Assembly: GCA_014843695.1 (NCBI GenBank)
Contig: CM026401.1
Span: forward strand, 51,911,820-51,975,819
Origin: Archivesica marissinica
Lineage: Eukaryota > Mollusca > Bivalvia > Venerida > Vesicomyidae
DNA: 64,000 bases
Reading direction: 5' to 3'
The notes beneath the pieces are model-generated. The model ran no database searches, was not told the DNA's origin, and saw only the letters and a list, made by a program, of their open reading frames with translations. A program made the position numbers and the translations under genes. Numbering within the stretch: the stretch's first letter is position 1; each line of letters starts with the position of its first letter. Shown one piece after another: positions 47,485-57,599 of the stretch.

Positions 47485-47849
47485 ACCTAACACACATAGC
47501 AGCATAATTATAATATTAGTATAAATTAGTACAAAATGCAGAGAAGGAAAACACTATGCAGAGGAGCGACTATATGGGTGTATTTAAATTCCTTGTATGC
47601 AATTCTACAGTTTCTATGCCGGTTTTAAACGTATTTCACATCCTGAAGCAGCGCCTCGCGACACCCGTCCTGCTAGAACCGAAGAGGTTCAGCACTTGCC
47701 AGGGACCAATCTATTAACATTTGGTAATAATCCGGGTCATCACATGCAGCGTTGCGAAGGTATGCGCTCTACCGAGTGGTCTCTGGTTTAGTAATCTGTC
47801 ATTTTGCCATCTAACAACGAGCAGCTTCTCTAAATATGTTTCAGGAAAG

Positions 47850-48123
47850 ACCTGAGCAAGTTAGAGTTTCTGACAATGTGCCTGAAAGAAAGCCTTAGAC
47901 ACTACAGTCCCGTGCCATTTATACAGCGAGAATTCACGCACGAGTTCGAGATAGAAGGTCGTAAATTCCCCGCCGGCGTTCCAGTTACGGTGTACATATA
48001 CGGCGTCCACCACAATGAGGATGTCTGGGACGACCCTATGACGTATAAACCGGAGAGGTTTTCTAAGGAAAATGTAGCCAAGATGAACTCGCACCAGTTT
48101 GTTCCTTTCTCTGCTGGGCCGAG
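47850..48123 (+). CDS. CYP4-like cytochrome P450, K-helix to haem-loop exon
   Basis: It encodes LSKLEFLTMCLKESLRHY (K-helix ExxR: E-S-L-R), PVPFIQREF, the beta region GVPVTVYIYGVHHN and the PERF-type motif (YKPERFS), ending FVPFSAGPR at AG|GTAATA. ExxR and PERF form the structural E-R-R triad that locks the haem pocket. The start is 47845 if the stronger TTTCAG acceptor is used, or 47850 (AAAG|AC) for phase agreement with the upstream exon. About 340 bp of intron upstream (47510-47844) shows nothing coding. Confidence 0.88.
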
Positions 48124-48357
48124 GTAATACTAGTATTCCAATATACGAAAGGTCTCTACTGCATGATATTGCAGAACAAAGAAACAATTCACTATTATTA
48201 TGAATACTTACAGGCTCTTAATGACTCGTCTAAATCCTGTAACGATAACCGTACCTTTCTGACTTGCGGCTGATAGATGCATCGGTTAATGATAGATTCG
48301 TTTTGGGAGTAGGCACCATTTTGAATAACCTAGCATTTTTGTTCTTTTTCGTTTCAG

Positions 48358-48423
48358 AAACTGTATTGGTCAGAATTTTGCACTGAATGAACAAAAGGTT
48401 ATTATAGCTCGACTATTGAGAAG
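48358..48423 (+). CDS. CYP4-like cytochrome P450, haem-cysteine exon
   Basis: After GTTTCAG the exon completes PR and reads NCIGQNFALNEQKVIIARLL. With the previous exon this gives FSAGPRNCIGQ, the P450 signature containing the cysteine that ligates haem iron. It ends AG|GTAAGC at 48423. Confidence 0.93.
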
Positions 48424-48975
48424 GTAAGCCACTAAAGATAATTATGTAAGCCACTAAAAGTAATTATGTAAGCCACTAAAAGTACTTTATGTAAGCCACT
48501 AAACGTAATTATGTAAGCCACTAAAAGTAATTATGTAAGCCACTAAAAGTAATTATGTAAGCCACTAAACGTAATAATGTAAGCCACTAAACGTAATTAT
48601 GTAAGCCACTAAACGTAATTGTGTAAGCCACTAAACGTAATTATGTAAGCCACTAAACGTAATTATGTAAGCCACTAAAAGTAGTTATGTAAGTCACTAA
48701 AAGTAATTATGTAAGTCACTAAAAGTAATTATGTAAGTCACTAAAAGTAACTATGTAAGTCACTAAAAGTAATTATGTAAGCCACTAAAAGTAATTATGT
48801 AAGCCACTAAAAGTACTTATGTAAGCCACTAAAAGTAATTATGTAAGTCACTAAAAGTAATTATGTAAGTCACTAAAAGTAATTATGTATGTCACTAAAA
48901 GTAATTATGTAAGTCACTAAAATTAATCATGTATGTCACTAAAAGTTATTATGTAAGTCACTAACGGACTCGTGT
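48424..48975. repeat. Intronic minisatellite starting at the 5' splice site, 22-bp unit, ~25 copies
   Basis: The first unit is the donor itself (GTAAGCCACTAAA). Following units read GTAAGCCACTAAAAGTAATT plus AT, later shifting to GTAAGTCACT. Every unit therefore repeats a consensus-like donor, preceded by AT rather than AG. Confidence 0.94.
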
Positions 48976-49100
48976 AAGCCACTAAGAAGGAAATAAATGT
49001 GATTATACGCACGCCATGTAGCTATTTAAGCCATTAATGTAGTTATTTTATGCCACTAAATGTATTAATTTTATATTTTAGCAGCTAAAATAATTATTGT

Positions 49101-49285
49101 GGAAGTCGTGATAGCGCAGTGGCTGCGCTTTAGCTTACGGTGCGAAAGGTCCGGAGTTTGAGTCCTGCTGGAGCCGTTACGATTGTGCCCTTATGCAAGG
49201 CATTTAAACTCCACGTTGCCTCTTCTCTCTCCCTCGTGGCGATGGATGAGGTCTCGAGAGTGATTAATATAAATTGTAAAAAATA
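49101..49285 (+). mobile_element. SINE, family B (in P450 intron)
   Basis: GGAAGTCGTGATAGCGCAGT head, GGTGCGAAAGGTCCGGAGTT, TTACGATTGTGCCCTTATGC, then CGAGAGTGATTAATATAAAT. The tail is short. Confidence 0.78.
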
Positions 49286-49391
49286 TACCTTAAGCAAATG
49301 CACCTCCAGAACAGTGTTACTATATATAGTACATGTACACACATAGCGAGTCAATCCAAATTTCGCAAATTTAGTTACCCTTTATAGAATG

Positions 49392-49587
49392 CACAGTCTG
49401 CATCCGCTATGTCGAATTCCGCCGGAACGAACAAAATACTTCGACATAACCGAAGTTTGACGTAACGAAATTCGATATAGACAGATCCAGTCATATAAAA
49501 AATAATAGTGTCTGAAACTGGACTTTGATCCAAGATAACCGGATAATTCGACATAACCGACTTTGACATAACGGATGTAGACTGTAG
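49392..49587. mobile_element. MITE with CTACAGTCTA-type ends (copy 2)
   Basis: Left CACAGTCTGCATCCGCTATG and right CATAACGGATGTAGACTGTAG are inverted relative to each other. The interior has repeated TTCGACATAA / TTATGTCGAA motifs. Related to 6452-6603. Lies in the last P450 intron. Confidence 0.65.
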
Positions 49588-49783
49588 TTAGATATGGACA
49601 CTATGGCATTGCACTCATAAATAAGGTCAGCTATAAATGTTTATTCTTTGCTTGTAGTCATAGATATGGACACTTACAAGTGTGTAATCTTTGCAATCAT
49701 AAGTTCATGACGTTTGTAACCATGGGAACAATAATACTGTAACCTTAGCTGTAATATTAAAAGATCAATTATAACCTTTCCAG

Positions 49784-49886
49784 ATACAACTTTCACCTTG
49801 ACCCTAATCACGTGGTCCAGATGAAAATAGCCGCTACATTGCGCACAGAAACTGGAATAATGATGTACTGCACAGAACGTTCGTAG
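49784..49886 (+). CDS. CYP4-like cytochrome P450, last exon
   Basis: CCTTTCCAG acceptor at 49783. It reads YNFHLDPNHVVQMKIAATLR and TETGIMMYCTERS, then TAG at 49884-49886. This is the normal P450 C-terminus (LDP...TL+T..G+). Phase matches the haem exon (AG|A gives Arg). The last 12 codons and stop are part of a 44-bp segment duplicated in tandem (49852-49895 and 49896-49939). Confidence 0.88.
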
Positions 49887-49945
49887 TGGACACAGCTGGA
49901 ATAATGATGTACTGCACAGAACGTTCGTAGTGGACACAGCTGGAA
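49852..49945. repeat. Exact 44-bp tandem duplication across the P450 stop codon
   Basis: CTGGAATAATGATGTACTGC ... GTAGTGGACACAG occurs at 49852-49895 and identically at 49896-49939, followed by a partial third start (CTGGAATAG). Confidence 0.95.
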
Positions 49946-50327
49946 TAGTGTACACATGTTACAGGCGCGTCGGAAACCAGCTAACATTGGGACCGCGGAT
50001 TTTGAGGGCTACGAGTCTGCTAGGGAGTCCGGGGGCATACTCCCCCTGGAAAATGTTGAGATGTATATACTGTAAAAACGATTTTAAAGGCTTCTGCATG
50101 GACATAAAAAGTAAATTGTAAATTGGGGCCGCGGACATAACTTCCACAAGTATAAAATAAAAAATACGCATGCTTGGCAAAACTATTATTGGGGCCGCGG
50201 AGAGTGATTAATATCAGTTGTTCGCAATCGTTGTAAAATAAATAAAGTTTAAACAAGCTAATAACCCCTTGAAAGTATAAAGTAGTGTAAAGAGGTTGGG
50301 AAAATGTGCAATGCAATATTAGTATAA

Positions 50328-50333
50328 TTTATT
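50328..50333 (-). terminator. Putative polyadenylation signal of the channel-like gene
   Basis: AATAAA on the minus strand, 64 bases beyond the stop codon of the channel-like gene. Confidence 0.55.
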
Positions 50334-50396
50334 TTCTTCCAATTTTTCTGAAAATTATTATTAACCAAATATTTGCCAAATATTAACACGACCATG

Positions 50397-50611
50397 TTAT
50401 GCCCGTGCTTCAATATCATTTTTCGATTGTTCGCGTTCAATTCCATTGGGAAATCTCATCAATTCTTTGGTCAGTAACATCTTCGGTGCTGGACGTCTGC
50501 GCTTACTGAGCGTGGTTCCCAGCACCGATGTAAAGTACATGAAGCTGAGTAACATCTGACCGGAAACGAACAAACTAGTGTACCAGTATTTCGGTTGGGC
50601 ATCAGCCGAGC
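50397..50611 (-). CDS. Channel-like protein, last exon (filter, inner helix, tail)
   Basis: Acceptor TATTTACAG; the two entry bases complete a glycine. It reads GSADAQPKYWYTSLFVSGQ, MLLSFMYFTSVLGTTLS, KRRRPAPKMLLTKELM and ends IEARA with TAA at 50397. With the previous exon it forms TATLCGSADAQP, which aligns without gaps to the potassium-channel pore consensus (T-x-T-T-x-G-Y-G-D-x-x-P), but with Ser-Ala in place of Tyr-Gly. A hydrophobic inner helix and a basic KRRR membrane stop follow. The family name is unknown; the channel-like reading is from topology and motif. Confidence 0.8.
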
Positions 50612-50647
50612 CTGTAAATACAATCAGTCAACATGTATTGACAGACA

Positions 50648-50938
50648 CAGACGGATCTGTAGTCCAGTGGTTAACACGCTGGACTGGTAATCCAGGGATC
50701 GCAGGTTCGATCCCCCGTCTGACCATAATAAAATTAACAGTCTTTCAGATGGGACATTAAACCGAGGTCTCGTGTCGGTGCTTTACACCGTGCATGTACA
50801 AGAACCAGAGGAGGCTCTGGAATGGGTCTCTTTATGTATCATTGCACTATCCTCCAAAATCTAAAATGACTAATCTCTTCAGGAGGCGTCGCTCATATGG
50901 GTAACCGGTAGTGACGACAAATACACGTAAAACACACA
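50648..50938 (+). mobile_element. SINE, family D, full length (reference copy)
   Basis: Head GATCTGTAGTCCAGTGG, CTGGACTGGTAATCCAG, GGTTCGATCCCCCGTCTGAC. Body AACCAGAGGAGGCTCTGGAA. Tail GGCGTCGCTCATATGGGTAA to AATACACGTAAAACAC. The sequence TATTGACAGACAC before the head and GTATTGACAGACG after the tail (50942-50954) look like a target-site duplication of about 12 bases. It lies in the channel-like gene's intron. Confidence 0.85.
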
Positions 50939-50954
50939 CACGTATTGACAGACG

Positions 50955-51429
50955 CTAAGCATTACAGATACATGTACATCATTATAGTTGGTTTATACAT
51001 ATTTACGCATTCATAATGTACAGTACATATCTATTGTATACAGAATGAAAATGGATTTAATCGAAAGCTTAAAGCTTATTGAGATTATCTCCATTACATA
51101 TATACATGTGTGCACTATTGGCGACTAAGACGTAAACGTATTATGTAATAAGACCAAAATATATAATAAGTGTATGAAAGTATAGCTAGATAAACGGGGG
51201 GTAGAACACGATGAAATAACATGGTGTATCACTATGCAAGCGCATCGTCCCTGTTTACATACATATTGTTAGAAACGTGTAGATTTTTCTATGGACAGCT
51301 ACGACTAGTATTTCATTATGTCCAGGTGCCAAGGTAATATCACCAAATAGGATGATTTTTAGAGATATTGGACTGAGTTGAGAAATCGTGTTGACTAGTT
51401 CAATGCGTATATGGTAGTATATATACTTT
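50955..51429. other. Channel-like gene intron, nothing recognised
   Basis: AT-rich. The segment near 51000-51080 (ATTATGTACAGTACATATCT... AAAGCTTATTGAGATTATCTCC) recurs inverted near 55275-55375, so a diverged dispersed repeat is likely. No exon is required by phase. Confidence 0.45.
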
Positions 51430-51667
51430 ATTTATTTTACAACGATTGCGAAGCAAGTTTTAACAACTTATATTAATCACTCTCGTTGACTCGGATGAAA
51501 GCGTAAATGTGGTCATTCATGTGGGAGGAAACCGGAGTACCCGGAGAAAACCCACCTGTCCGATCTGGCGACCATCGTACCATCTCACATACTTCCCTGT
51601 CCGAGGATCGAACCCGGGTCGCATTGGTGAGAAGCGAGCGCGCTAACCACTGCGCTAATCGGACAGC
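51430..51667 (-). mobile_element. SINE, family C
   Basis: Minus-strand head GCTGTCCGATTAGCGCAGTG, CACCAATGCGACCCGGGTTC. Body GTCGCCAGATCGGACAGGTG. Tail GAGAGTGATTAATATAAGTT, CTTGCTTCGCAATCGTTGT, AAATAAATAAAG. Confidence 0.82.
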
Positions 51668-51769
51668 CTGTACTGTATATGGTAGTATTTGTAACATTCA
51701 ATGAAATAACATCATTATAGTTTGTCTGTTTGTTCTATTATGTTCGCAGTATTAGCTCCTCTTAGTAGT

Positions 51770-51905
51770 ATGCCAGGCATGGATGGGTACCTGGTGGAAC
51801 CACCGACCTTCCGGGAGCCAGCTGGATAGTTTCCTCAATTGAAAGAAAGCGATACACCGAGTGGGCTTCGAACCTACTTCGGTGAAGGACAAGTGATAAG
51901 TCAAA
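51770..51905. repeat. Dispersed repeat, unclassified
   Basis: Shares GAACCACCGACC, GCTGGATAG and TTTCCTCA with 23335-23405. GGCTTCGAACCTAC near 51866 is T-arm-like, so it may be another tRNA-derived repeat, in the minus orientation. Confidence 0.35.
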
Positions 51906-51939
51906 GATCGTAACCACATGTGTATGGTTATCGTCAGAA

Positions 51940-52412
51940 CCCGATTTCGTTTACGTGAAATACATAGAGGATATTTGTTTACGTGAAATACACTACTGGT
52001 TTACGTGAAATACACTACTGGTTTACGTGAAATACACTACTGGTTTACGTGAAATACACTGGTTTACATGAACGTGAAATACACTGGTTTACGTGAAATA
52101 CACCGGTTTACGTAAAACACACTGGTTTACGTGAAATACACTGCTTTACGTGAAATACTCCGGTTTACGTGAAATACACTCGTTTACGTGAAGTACACTC
52201 GTTTACGTGAAATACTCCGGTTTACGTGAAATACACTCGTTTACGTGAAATACTCCGGTTTACGTGAAATACACTCGTTTACGTGAAGCACACTCGTTTA
52301 CGTGAAATACTCCGGTTTACGTGAAATACACTCGTTTGCGTGAAATACTCCGGTTTACGTGAAATACACTCGTTTACGTGAAATACACTCGTTTACGTGA
52401 AATACACTATTT
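51940..52412. repeat. Minisatellite, 19-bp unit, about 24 copies
   Basis: Units are GTTTACGTGAAATACACTC with CTCCG, CTACTG and CCG endings. Lies in the channel-like gene's intron. Confidence 0.94.
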
Positions 52413-52529
52413 TTGACAACCATATACATAAACACAATGTGTCTTATCGTGTTTCATTGTCAGGATGATATACTTAGTATAGTAATATTCTCGAGACGTA
52501 TCGTGCTTTTGACTGGCTCATCAATTACA

Positions 52530-52530
<1 letters not shown>

Positions 52531-52568
<38 letters not shown>

Positions 52569-52577
52569 TATATATAT
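52531..52577. repeat. (TA)n microsatellite
   Basis: About 18 uninterrupted TA dinucleotides with a GA interruption near 52567. It begins about 20 bases from the 5' splice site of the channel-like exon 52597-52708. Confidence 0.95.
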
Positions 52578-52596
52578 GCATGAATATCCAACATAC

Positions 52597-52708
52597 CACA
52601 AAGCGTTGCCGTGGAGACGGAAAAGAAGAGAAATCTCGTATATAACATGACAATCATCACGGGACTTGATCTATCATCCGGATCAGATATAAACTTCCAA
52701 GATCGTTC
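52597..52708 (-). CDS. Channel-like protein, pore-helix exon
   Basis: Acceptor CTTTCAG, donor G|GTATGT. It reads ERSWKFISDPDDRSSP, VMIVMLYTRFLFFSVS, TATLC plus one base. The stretch RFLFFSVSTATLC is positioned as the pore helix before the filter. The frame continues openly into the intron but the splice donor and downstream exon phase argue for ending at 52597. Confidence 0.8.
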
Positions 52709-52796
52709 CTGAAAGTACACAGATTGTTACATTAGGTGTATATATTGACAGTACCGTAGCCAGAGGGAAATTTCAACCGAGGCAATCTAGGGGGGT

Positions 52797-53025
52797 ATAC
52801 AAATTTATTTTAGCTCGATTGCGAAACAAGTTATTTCAACTTATATAAATCACTCTCGAGACATCATTCCTGATGGAATCCATTGCCACGAGGGAGAGAG
52901 AAGAGACAACGTGGAATTTAAATGCCTTGCCTAAGGGCACAATCGTAACGGCTCCAGTGGGCTCGAACTCCGGACCTTTCGCACCTGAAGCGAACGCGCA
53001 TCCACGGCGCTATCACGACTTCCAC
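52797..53025 (-). mobile_element. SINE, family B
   Basis: Minus-strand head GGAAGTCGTGATAGCGCCGT, then TGCGAAAGGTCCGGAGTTCG, CGTTACGATTGTGCCCTTAG, tail CGAGAGTGATTTATATAAG and TTGTTTCGCAATCGAGC. One of the best-preserved family B copies. Confidence 0.82.
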
Positions 53026-53346
53026 CTCCGTACTGCAATATGATTTGATGTCTGCAGATTATTTGACAAAATTTAAGCATTCCAAGAAACTAAATGGCAG
53101 GTATGCTAATGCACCATTCAGCAACTGCATGTAGCTAAAACTAAACGTTTTGACGCTAGGGTATTGCTTGAATGTTGCGTGGTAATGTATGTCAGGACCA
53201 CAGCCGCTTGTTTCAGTCAATCAAAACTACCTCTCTACCCTTATTGACTGAAACATGCGCCTGTGATCAGGACCTAGAAACTGTTTCTTGGAGTTCATTG
53301 CTATGGTCGAACTATGACTAAGATGTCCGTACGTGTATAAACTTAC

Positions 53347-53462
53347 GTCCATTCTATATGATGCGGTATAGATACCGGAGAAAACAAGGACGGTAGCTAT
53401 GTACGACTGCACCAGTAAAATTCTATTGACTTCTCGCTTCTGTATTTGATTTAGAAGTTGCA
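53347..53462 (-). CDS. Channel-like protein, transmembrane helix exon
   Basis: Acceptor TTACCAG, donor GAC|GTAAGT. It reads MQLLNQIQKREVNRILL, VQSYIATVLVFSGIYTASY, RMD; the Met is completed across the junction (A|TG). A basic QKREVNR segment precedes a hydrophobic helix (ILLVQSYIATVLVFSGIYTA). Phase 1 in, phase 0 out, both matching neighbours. Confidence 0.78.
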
Positions 53463-53919
53463 CTGGTAATAAAACGAAAACAAAACAGATAGTGCATGTA
53501 TATACACGTATGTATGATTATTATATAACCTAGTTCATTCAGTTTGTCGTACTTCATACCTGTTGTCCTCCCATATAGAACTTCAGTGGCCAAGTGGTCT
53601 AGCTCGCCGTCGTTAAACCCCGCTTTTCATCGCAATCGCCAGGGCTGTCAATTCACTCACTATCAAGGACAAGTAATTTGTGAGAACATTGTCAATCGCT
53701 TACAGGGGTTGGAGAGTTGAGTATTGGTTCTTTGTGGTTCTTACCCAGTGAATATGGATGGGTGGTCTTACTCTCAGCCACAATAGCCTGACCTCCCAAT
53801 AATAATCAGAAAATGATTGATGATCAACAGAAAGAAAGAAACTATGCAATGGTGACTAGCAACAGGCAAACATGTTATGGTATCTATCATAAGTTTAGAG
53901 GGGAGAAAGAACGCGTACA

Positions 53920-54050
53920 TTTCCGACTTCGTACATTTCCGTACGAAGACTTCGTACGTTTCCGACTTCGTACGTTTCCGACTTCGTACATTTCCGACTT
54001 CGTACGTTTCCGACTTCGTACATACGTTTCCGACTTCGGTCGTTTCCGAC
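53920..54050. repeat. Minisatellite, ~18-bp unit, about 7 copies
   Basis: Units TTTCCGACTTCGTACG with TACA/TACG variants and one truncated copy. Lies in the channel-like gene's intron. Because the unit approximates 18 bp, both strands show short open frames; none is taken as coding. Confidence 0.85.
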
Positions 54051-54201
54051 TTAATCATAATTATGACATTTATCGAGGACGTGTCATTTTAAAAAGCCGA
54101 ACAGCAAACTAATCTTAGCAAAGGGAGTATTTGAATTCAATAAGTCGCTGCACAACAAACCATCCGCTCATAGCACTCTTAGAGCGTTTAATAATACTTA
54201 C

Positions 54202-54262
54202 TTGATATGATGATAACTACAACAAGATTAATCGTCTGTAATACCAACATTCCGATAGATCC
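54202..54262 (-). CDS. Channel-like protein, upstream transmembrane exon
   Basis: Acceptor AATTTCAG, donor A|GTAAGT; 20 codons plus one base: GSIGMLVLQTINLVVVIIIS, an almost pure hydrophobic helix. Phase out (1) fits 53462. It is likely preceded by further exons, since no start codon with a leader is seen here and the acceptor is good. None was recognised up to 56.4 kb. Confidence 0.65.
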
Positions 54263-54426
54263 CTGAAATTAAAGAAAATAGAGAATGTTAGGCTACCGTA
54301 CTATCTCATATATATAAATCTGAATTTATTAGGCATTCATTGGAGCTGGAGAAAATATACCAGGCGATAAACTTTTCTTCATTAGCAGTGCCTAATAAAC
54401 CTGTAATACTAGCGACATATCAATAA

Positions 54427-54662
54427 AGTCGAGTGGTTAATGTCGCTGACTTGTATACCACTGTAACCTATCATCACTGATGGTCACGGATTCGAGCCAT
54501 GTTCAGACCGTGTTTCTTTTTATGAAACAGTTGGTAGTTTCTTACGGAGGTCGGTGCACCAAGTACTGGTTGACCCTTTGAGCCTGACCAGTAAAGGTGT
54601 TGTTAGGTAAACTATCCATCACTCAAATGGGAAACCGGTTGCGACGTTAAATAAACTTAAAT
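54427..54662 (+). mobile_element. SINE, family A
   Basis: GTCGAGTGGTTAATGTCGC head, GGTCACGGATTCGAGCC, CAGTTTCTTACGGAGGTCGG, tail ATCACTCAAATGGGAAACCG then GCGACGTTAAATAAACTT. Confidence 0.8.
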
Positions 54663-56451
54663 TAAAAATAATAATTGTTCGTACAAACTGTAAAGCCTTG
54701 TGTTTGTCTTCGTCCGTTTACGGCAGGTTGTCCACTAGTGTAAGCATTACCAGGCACACAAGCTGCAACATAATATGGTAGCAAATGATGTGATGGTGAT
54801 TTCGTAATAAATGGAAAGATTTGTTGCGGTTACCCTAGCCTGGGTTCCAGTCTGTCGATTTTTCACTTTTTTAACTTCTGGCAAAATGACAGCCTGGGCA
54901 AACCTGATTTCATAGCGTAGCGCCACCTACACACCATATGATCAGAAACTCAATATGGCCCAATTAATAGTCTCGGTGTTAAAATATATGTATTTGACTG
55001 TCCATGCAAAATATATCGACGCCTGTTCCCAGGCTACGGTTACCCAAACGAACTAGCTGTGCAGGGACACGTGTGTGGTGTTAATGATAGGCCACTACTG
55101 TTCCTAGCTATATCCTGACGAAAGGAACTCGTACACAACCGTAAACTATGGGGATATTAAGTTTCATTAAATTCCCATCCATTTGGTACAGAGAACTGGC
55201 TCTGGACGGATTGCCGGACGCACGAGGTCAACATGACATCCCTACCAGCACTCCGGTTGGAATAATAAGGGACCAAACTAATGGAGATAATCACAATAAG
55301 CTTTAAGCTTCCGATTAAATCCATTTTCGTTTGTATAGCTATACAATAGATATGTACTGTACATAATGAACGAATAAATATGTTTAAACCAAACTAATGT
55401 TATTGACTATAAAAATGAGCAAAGATATGATTTACTGATGTTGAAAAATGTATTTGAAATATAGATAAAAACTTTAAAAAGTTTCTAACCGTTGTCATGG
55501 ATTCAAATAAATGTTTTGGTGATTTTGTAAATATATATACACACTGGGTGGTTATTGTATAATCCTTTTATTACCTCCATATGAAGAGCACAAGTGAACA
55601 TACATAATATACAATTTTACATGGACACATATACACATACATATATATAATACATATATACAAAGTAGTACACGTGTACAATAATGGTCATAAGAACTGA
55701 CATAACCATGTAGCTATTAATTAGTGTATACCGATCATCATAACTTGCCGAAACGAAATGCAAGGGAAAGATATGATGGTAGCGCACACAAAAGCTGATA
55801 CAAGTGTTTATAACCAGAACACCATTCTTCAGTAGAGAAAACGGTTCAGGTACCTAAAAGCAACACAATAGTATGTAAAAAGAAGCAAACATGTTTAGAT
55901 TACTGATGTACCACAACCTTAAGTTTGGAGCATTTGCCAGTGACTTGTGAGCTCCTGTATGCATTGGTTATATATGTGATCGTTAATATAACATGTTAAT
56001 AATCAACAAGGATCAATTTAGATATATTATATATATTTTTTAATATCCTTTCATTATTGTAATATGGCGGTGAACTCAATATTGAGACCACCGCTAATAA
56101 GATCATGTTTTCGAATACCTAGACCTGTAGATGGTCTTATTATAGGGGTTTTACTGTATGAGTTTATAGGTTAAATATGTTATTTAATTCACTGATTCGT
56201 GATATGTTTTACACACATACCGTTCAATACGTGTACGTGCATTCCATTAAGAATTATATATTAACCTCTGTGTTTATATATATATCTTTGTTTGTATTCT
56301 ATTATATTATATTCTATTCACGTTTGTGTATATGCATTTGAATAATTATGTGATTTAAATGTAGATAAAATATATACCGTTGCATTGATGAGACTTAGTG
56401 AAAACGTCAGCTCATGTCTGCATGTATGTGGATTTCATTAATTGTTATGTA
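54663..56451. other. Intergenic or upstream intron, no supported gene
   Basis: Two features only. A diverged repeat at 55275-55385 is inverted relative to 51000-51080. A pogo/Tigger-like right end is near 56125-56160 (GGTCTTATTATAGGGG then TTTTACTGTATG), with GACCACCGCTAATAAGATC upstream. No exon with a matching phase for the channel-like gene was recognised. Confidence 0.45.
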
Positions 56452-56692
56452 CTAGCTCAGTGGTTAGCGCGCTCACGTCTCACCAATGCAACCCGGGTTC
56501 GATCCTCTGACCGGAAAGTATGTGAGATGGTACGGTGGTCGCCAAATCGGACAGGTGGGTTTTCTCCGGGTACTCCGGTTTCCACACACACGAATGACCA
56601 CATTTACGCTTTCATCGGCGCCAACGAGAGTGATTAATATAAGTTGCTAAAACTTGATTCACACTCGTAAAATAAATACAATTTAAACTTAT
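56452..56692 (+). mobile_element. SINE, family C
   Basis: CTCAGTGGTTAGCGCGCTC head (first bases missing), CCCGGGTTCGATCC, TACGGTGGTCGCC, GGGTTTTCTCCGGGTACTCC, tail GAGAGTGATTAATATAAGTT, CTTGATTCACACTCG, AAATAAATAC. Confidence 0.8.
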
Positions 56693-57599
56693 GTATTTGT
56701 CTTAACGGAACCACATACAAAACTCAAACTATGTTGCTAATGGGCAAGACCTATCGTTTATTCATTGTAATGACGAGTACAAAAAAATGTTTTCAAATAT
56801 CTTTGACTGTACTACGTACATATAGTCGAATACACGAAACATAGCCTCGGCGCAGACCGAGATACACTTGGTTTAAACATATTTATTCGACATTATATAA
56901 CATAATTTACTACAAATAATTATGTACACAATAAATACAAGTGGATTGAAATGAAAGATAAAAGCTGAGAGAGATACACTTGACCATGCAGGGTAAAAAC
57001 AAGAGTGTACCAAATCATTAGTGATATTGTAAAACTATGGAAATCTGTATCCAATGAACATCAGGGCTGTTTCACATATTTTACTAGCAACATATGTTTG
57101 ATAGTAGATTAAAATATTTATCAAAAGATAACATATTTGTAGAGCCTACTCAGTTTTACGATATATTGCATGATACTTATAACAATAACGAATCTGAATT
57201 CAATTCGATTTTAACATTTAAATCAATATGGAAACCCGTTCATAGACCCCATTCCCGAAATAATTCGAATAACGAAATTGCTTGCGAAATGATCTAAGCC
57301 GACATTACAATCACACCATATCACATGACCAAGCACGCACTCACAGTCATGTGATCATCTTTATATGCACTCATTATTCGCACACACGGTTTTGTACCAA
57401 GCATCGGTAAGACACACGTTCTGGGCTATATTAGCGTAACGCACAGAACTTGAAATTATGTGAGTGTCAACTATTAAATGGGACATGTTTGTTACAATCG
57501 TCTACAGACACCGTTAAATCTCGAATTGTAAACAGTGCTCAAATGTACGATAGACCGATGGAGACATTCTCTATTACATCATTTCTACCTCACGAATTC
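56693..57599. other. Intergenic, no supported gene
   Basis: AT-rich. A 67-codon plus-strand frame at 57094-57297 (MFDSRLKYLSKDNIFVEP...) is not low-complexity, but it shows no recognised domain or splice context. It could be a fragment of a retroelement; not called. Confidence 0.4.

Noticed and set aside
47597..47791. Extra P450 exon in a 64-codon frame
   Set aside because: Its peptide has no P450 motif, and the helix I to helix K distance is already complete without it.
50648..50720. Functional tRNA-Thr (GGT) gene
   Set aside because: The anticodon arm is good, but the same head recurs at several sites joined to a conserved SINE body and tail, so it is a SINE promoter region.
57094..57297. 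67-codon frame MFDSRLKYLSKDN...
   Set aside because: No recognised domain, splice sites or neighbouring coding exon; kept only as a note in the intergenic entry.
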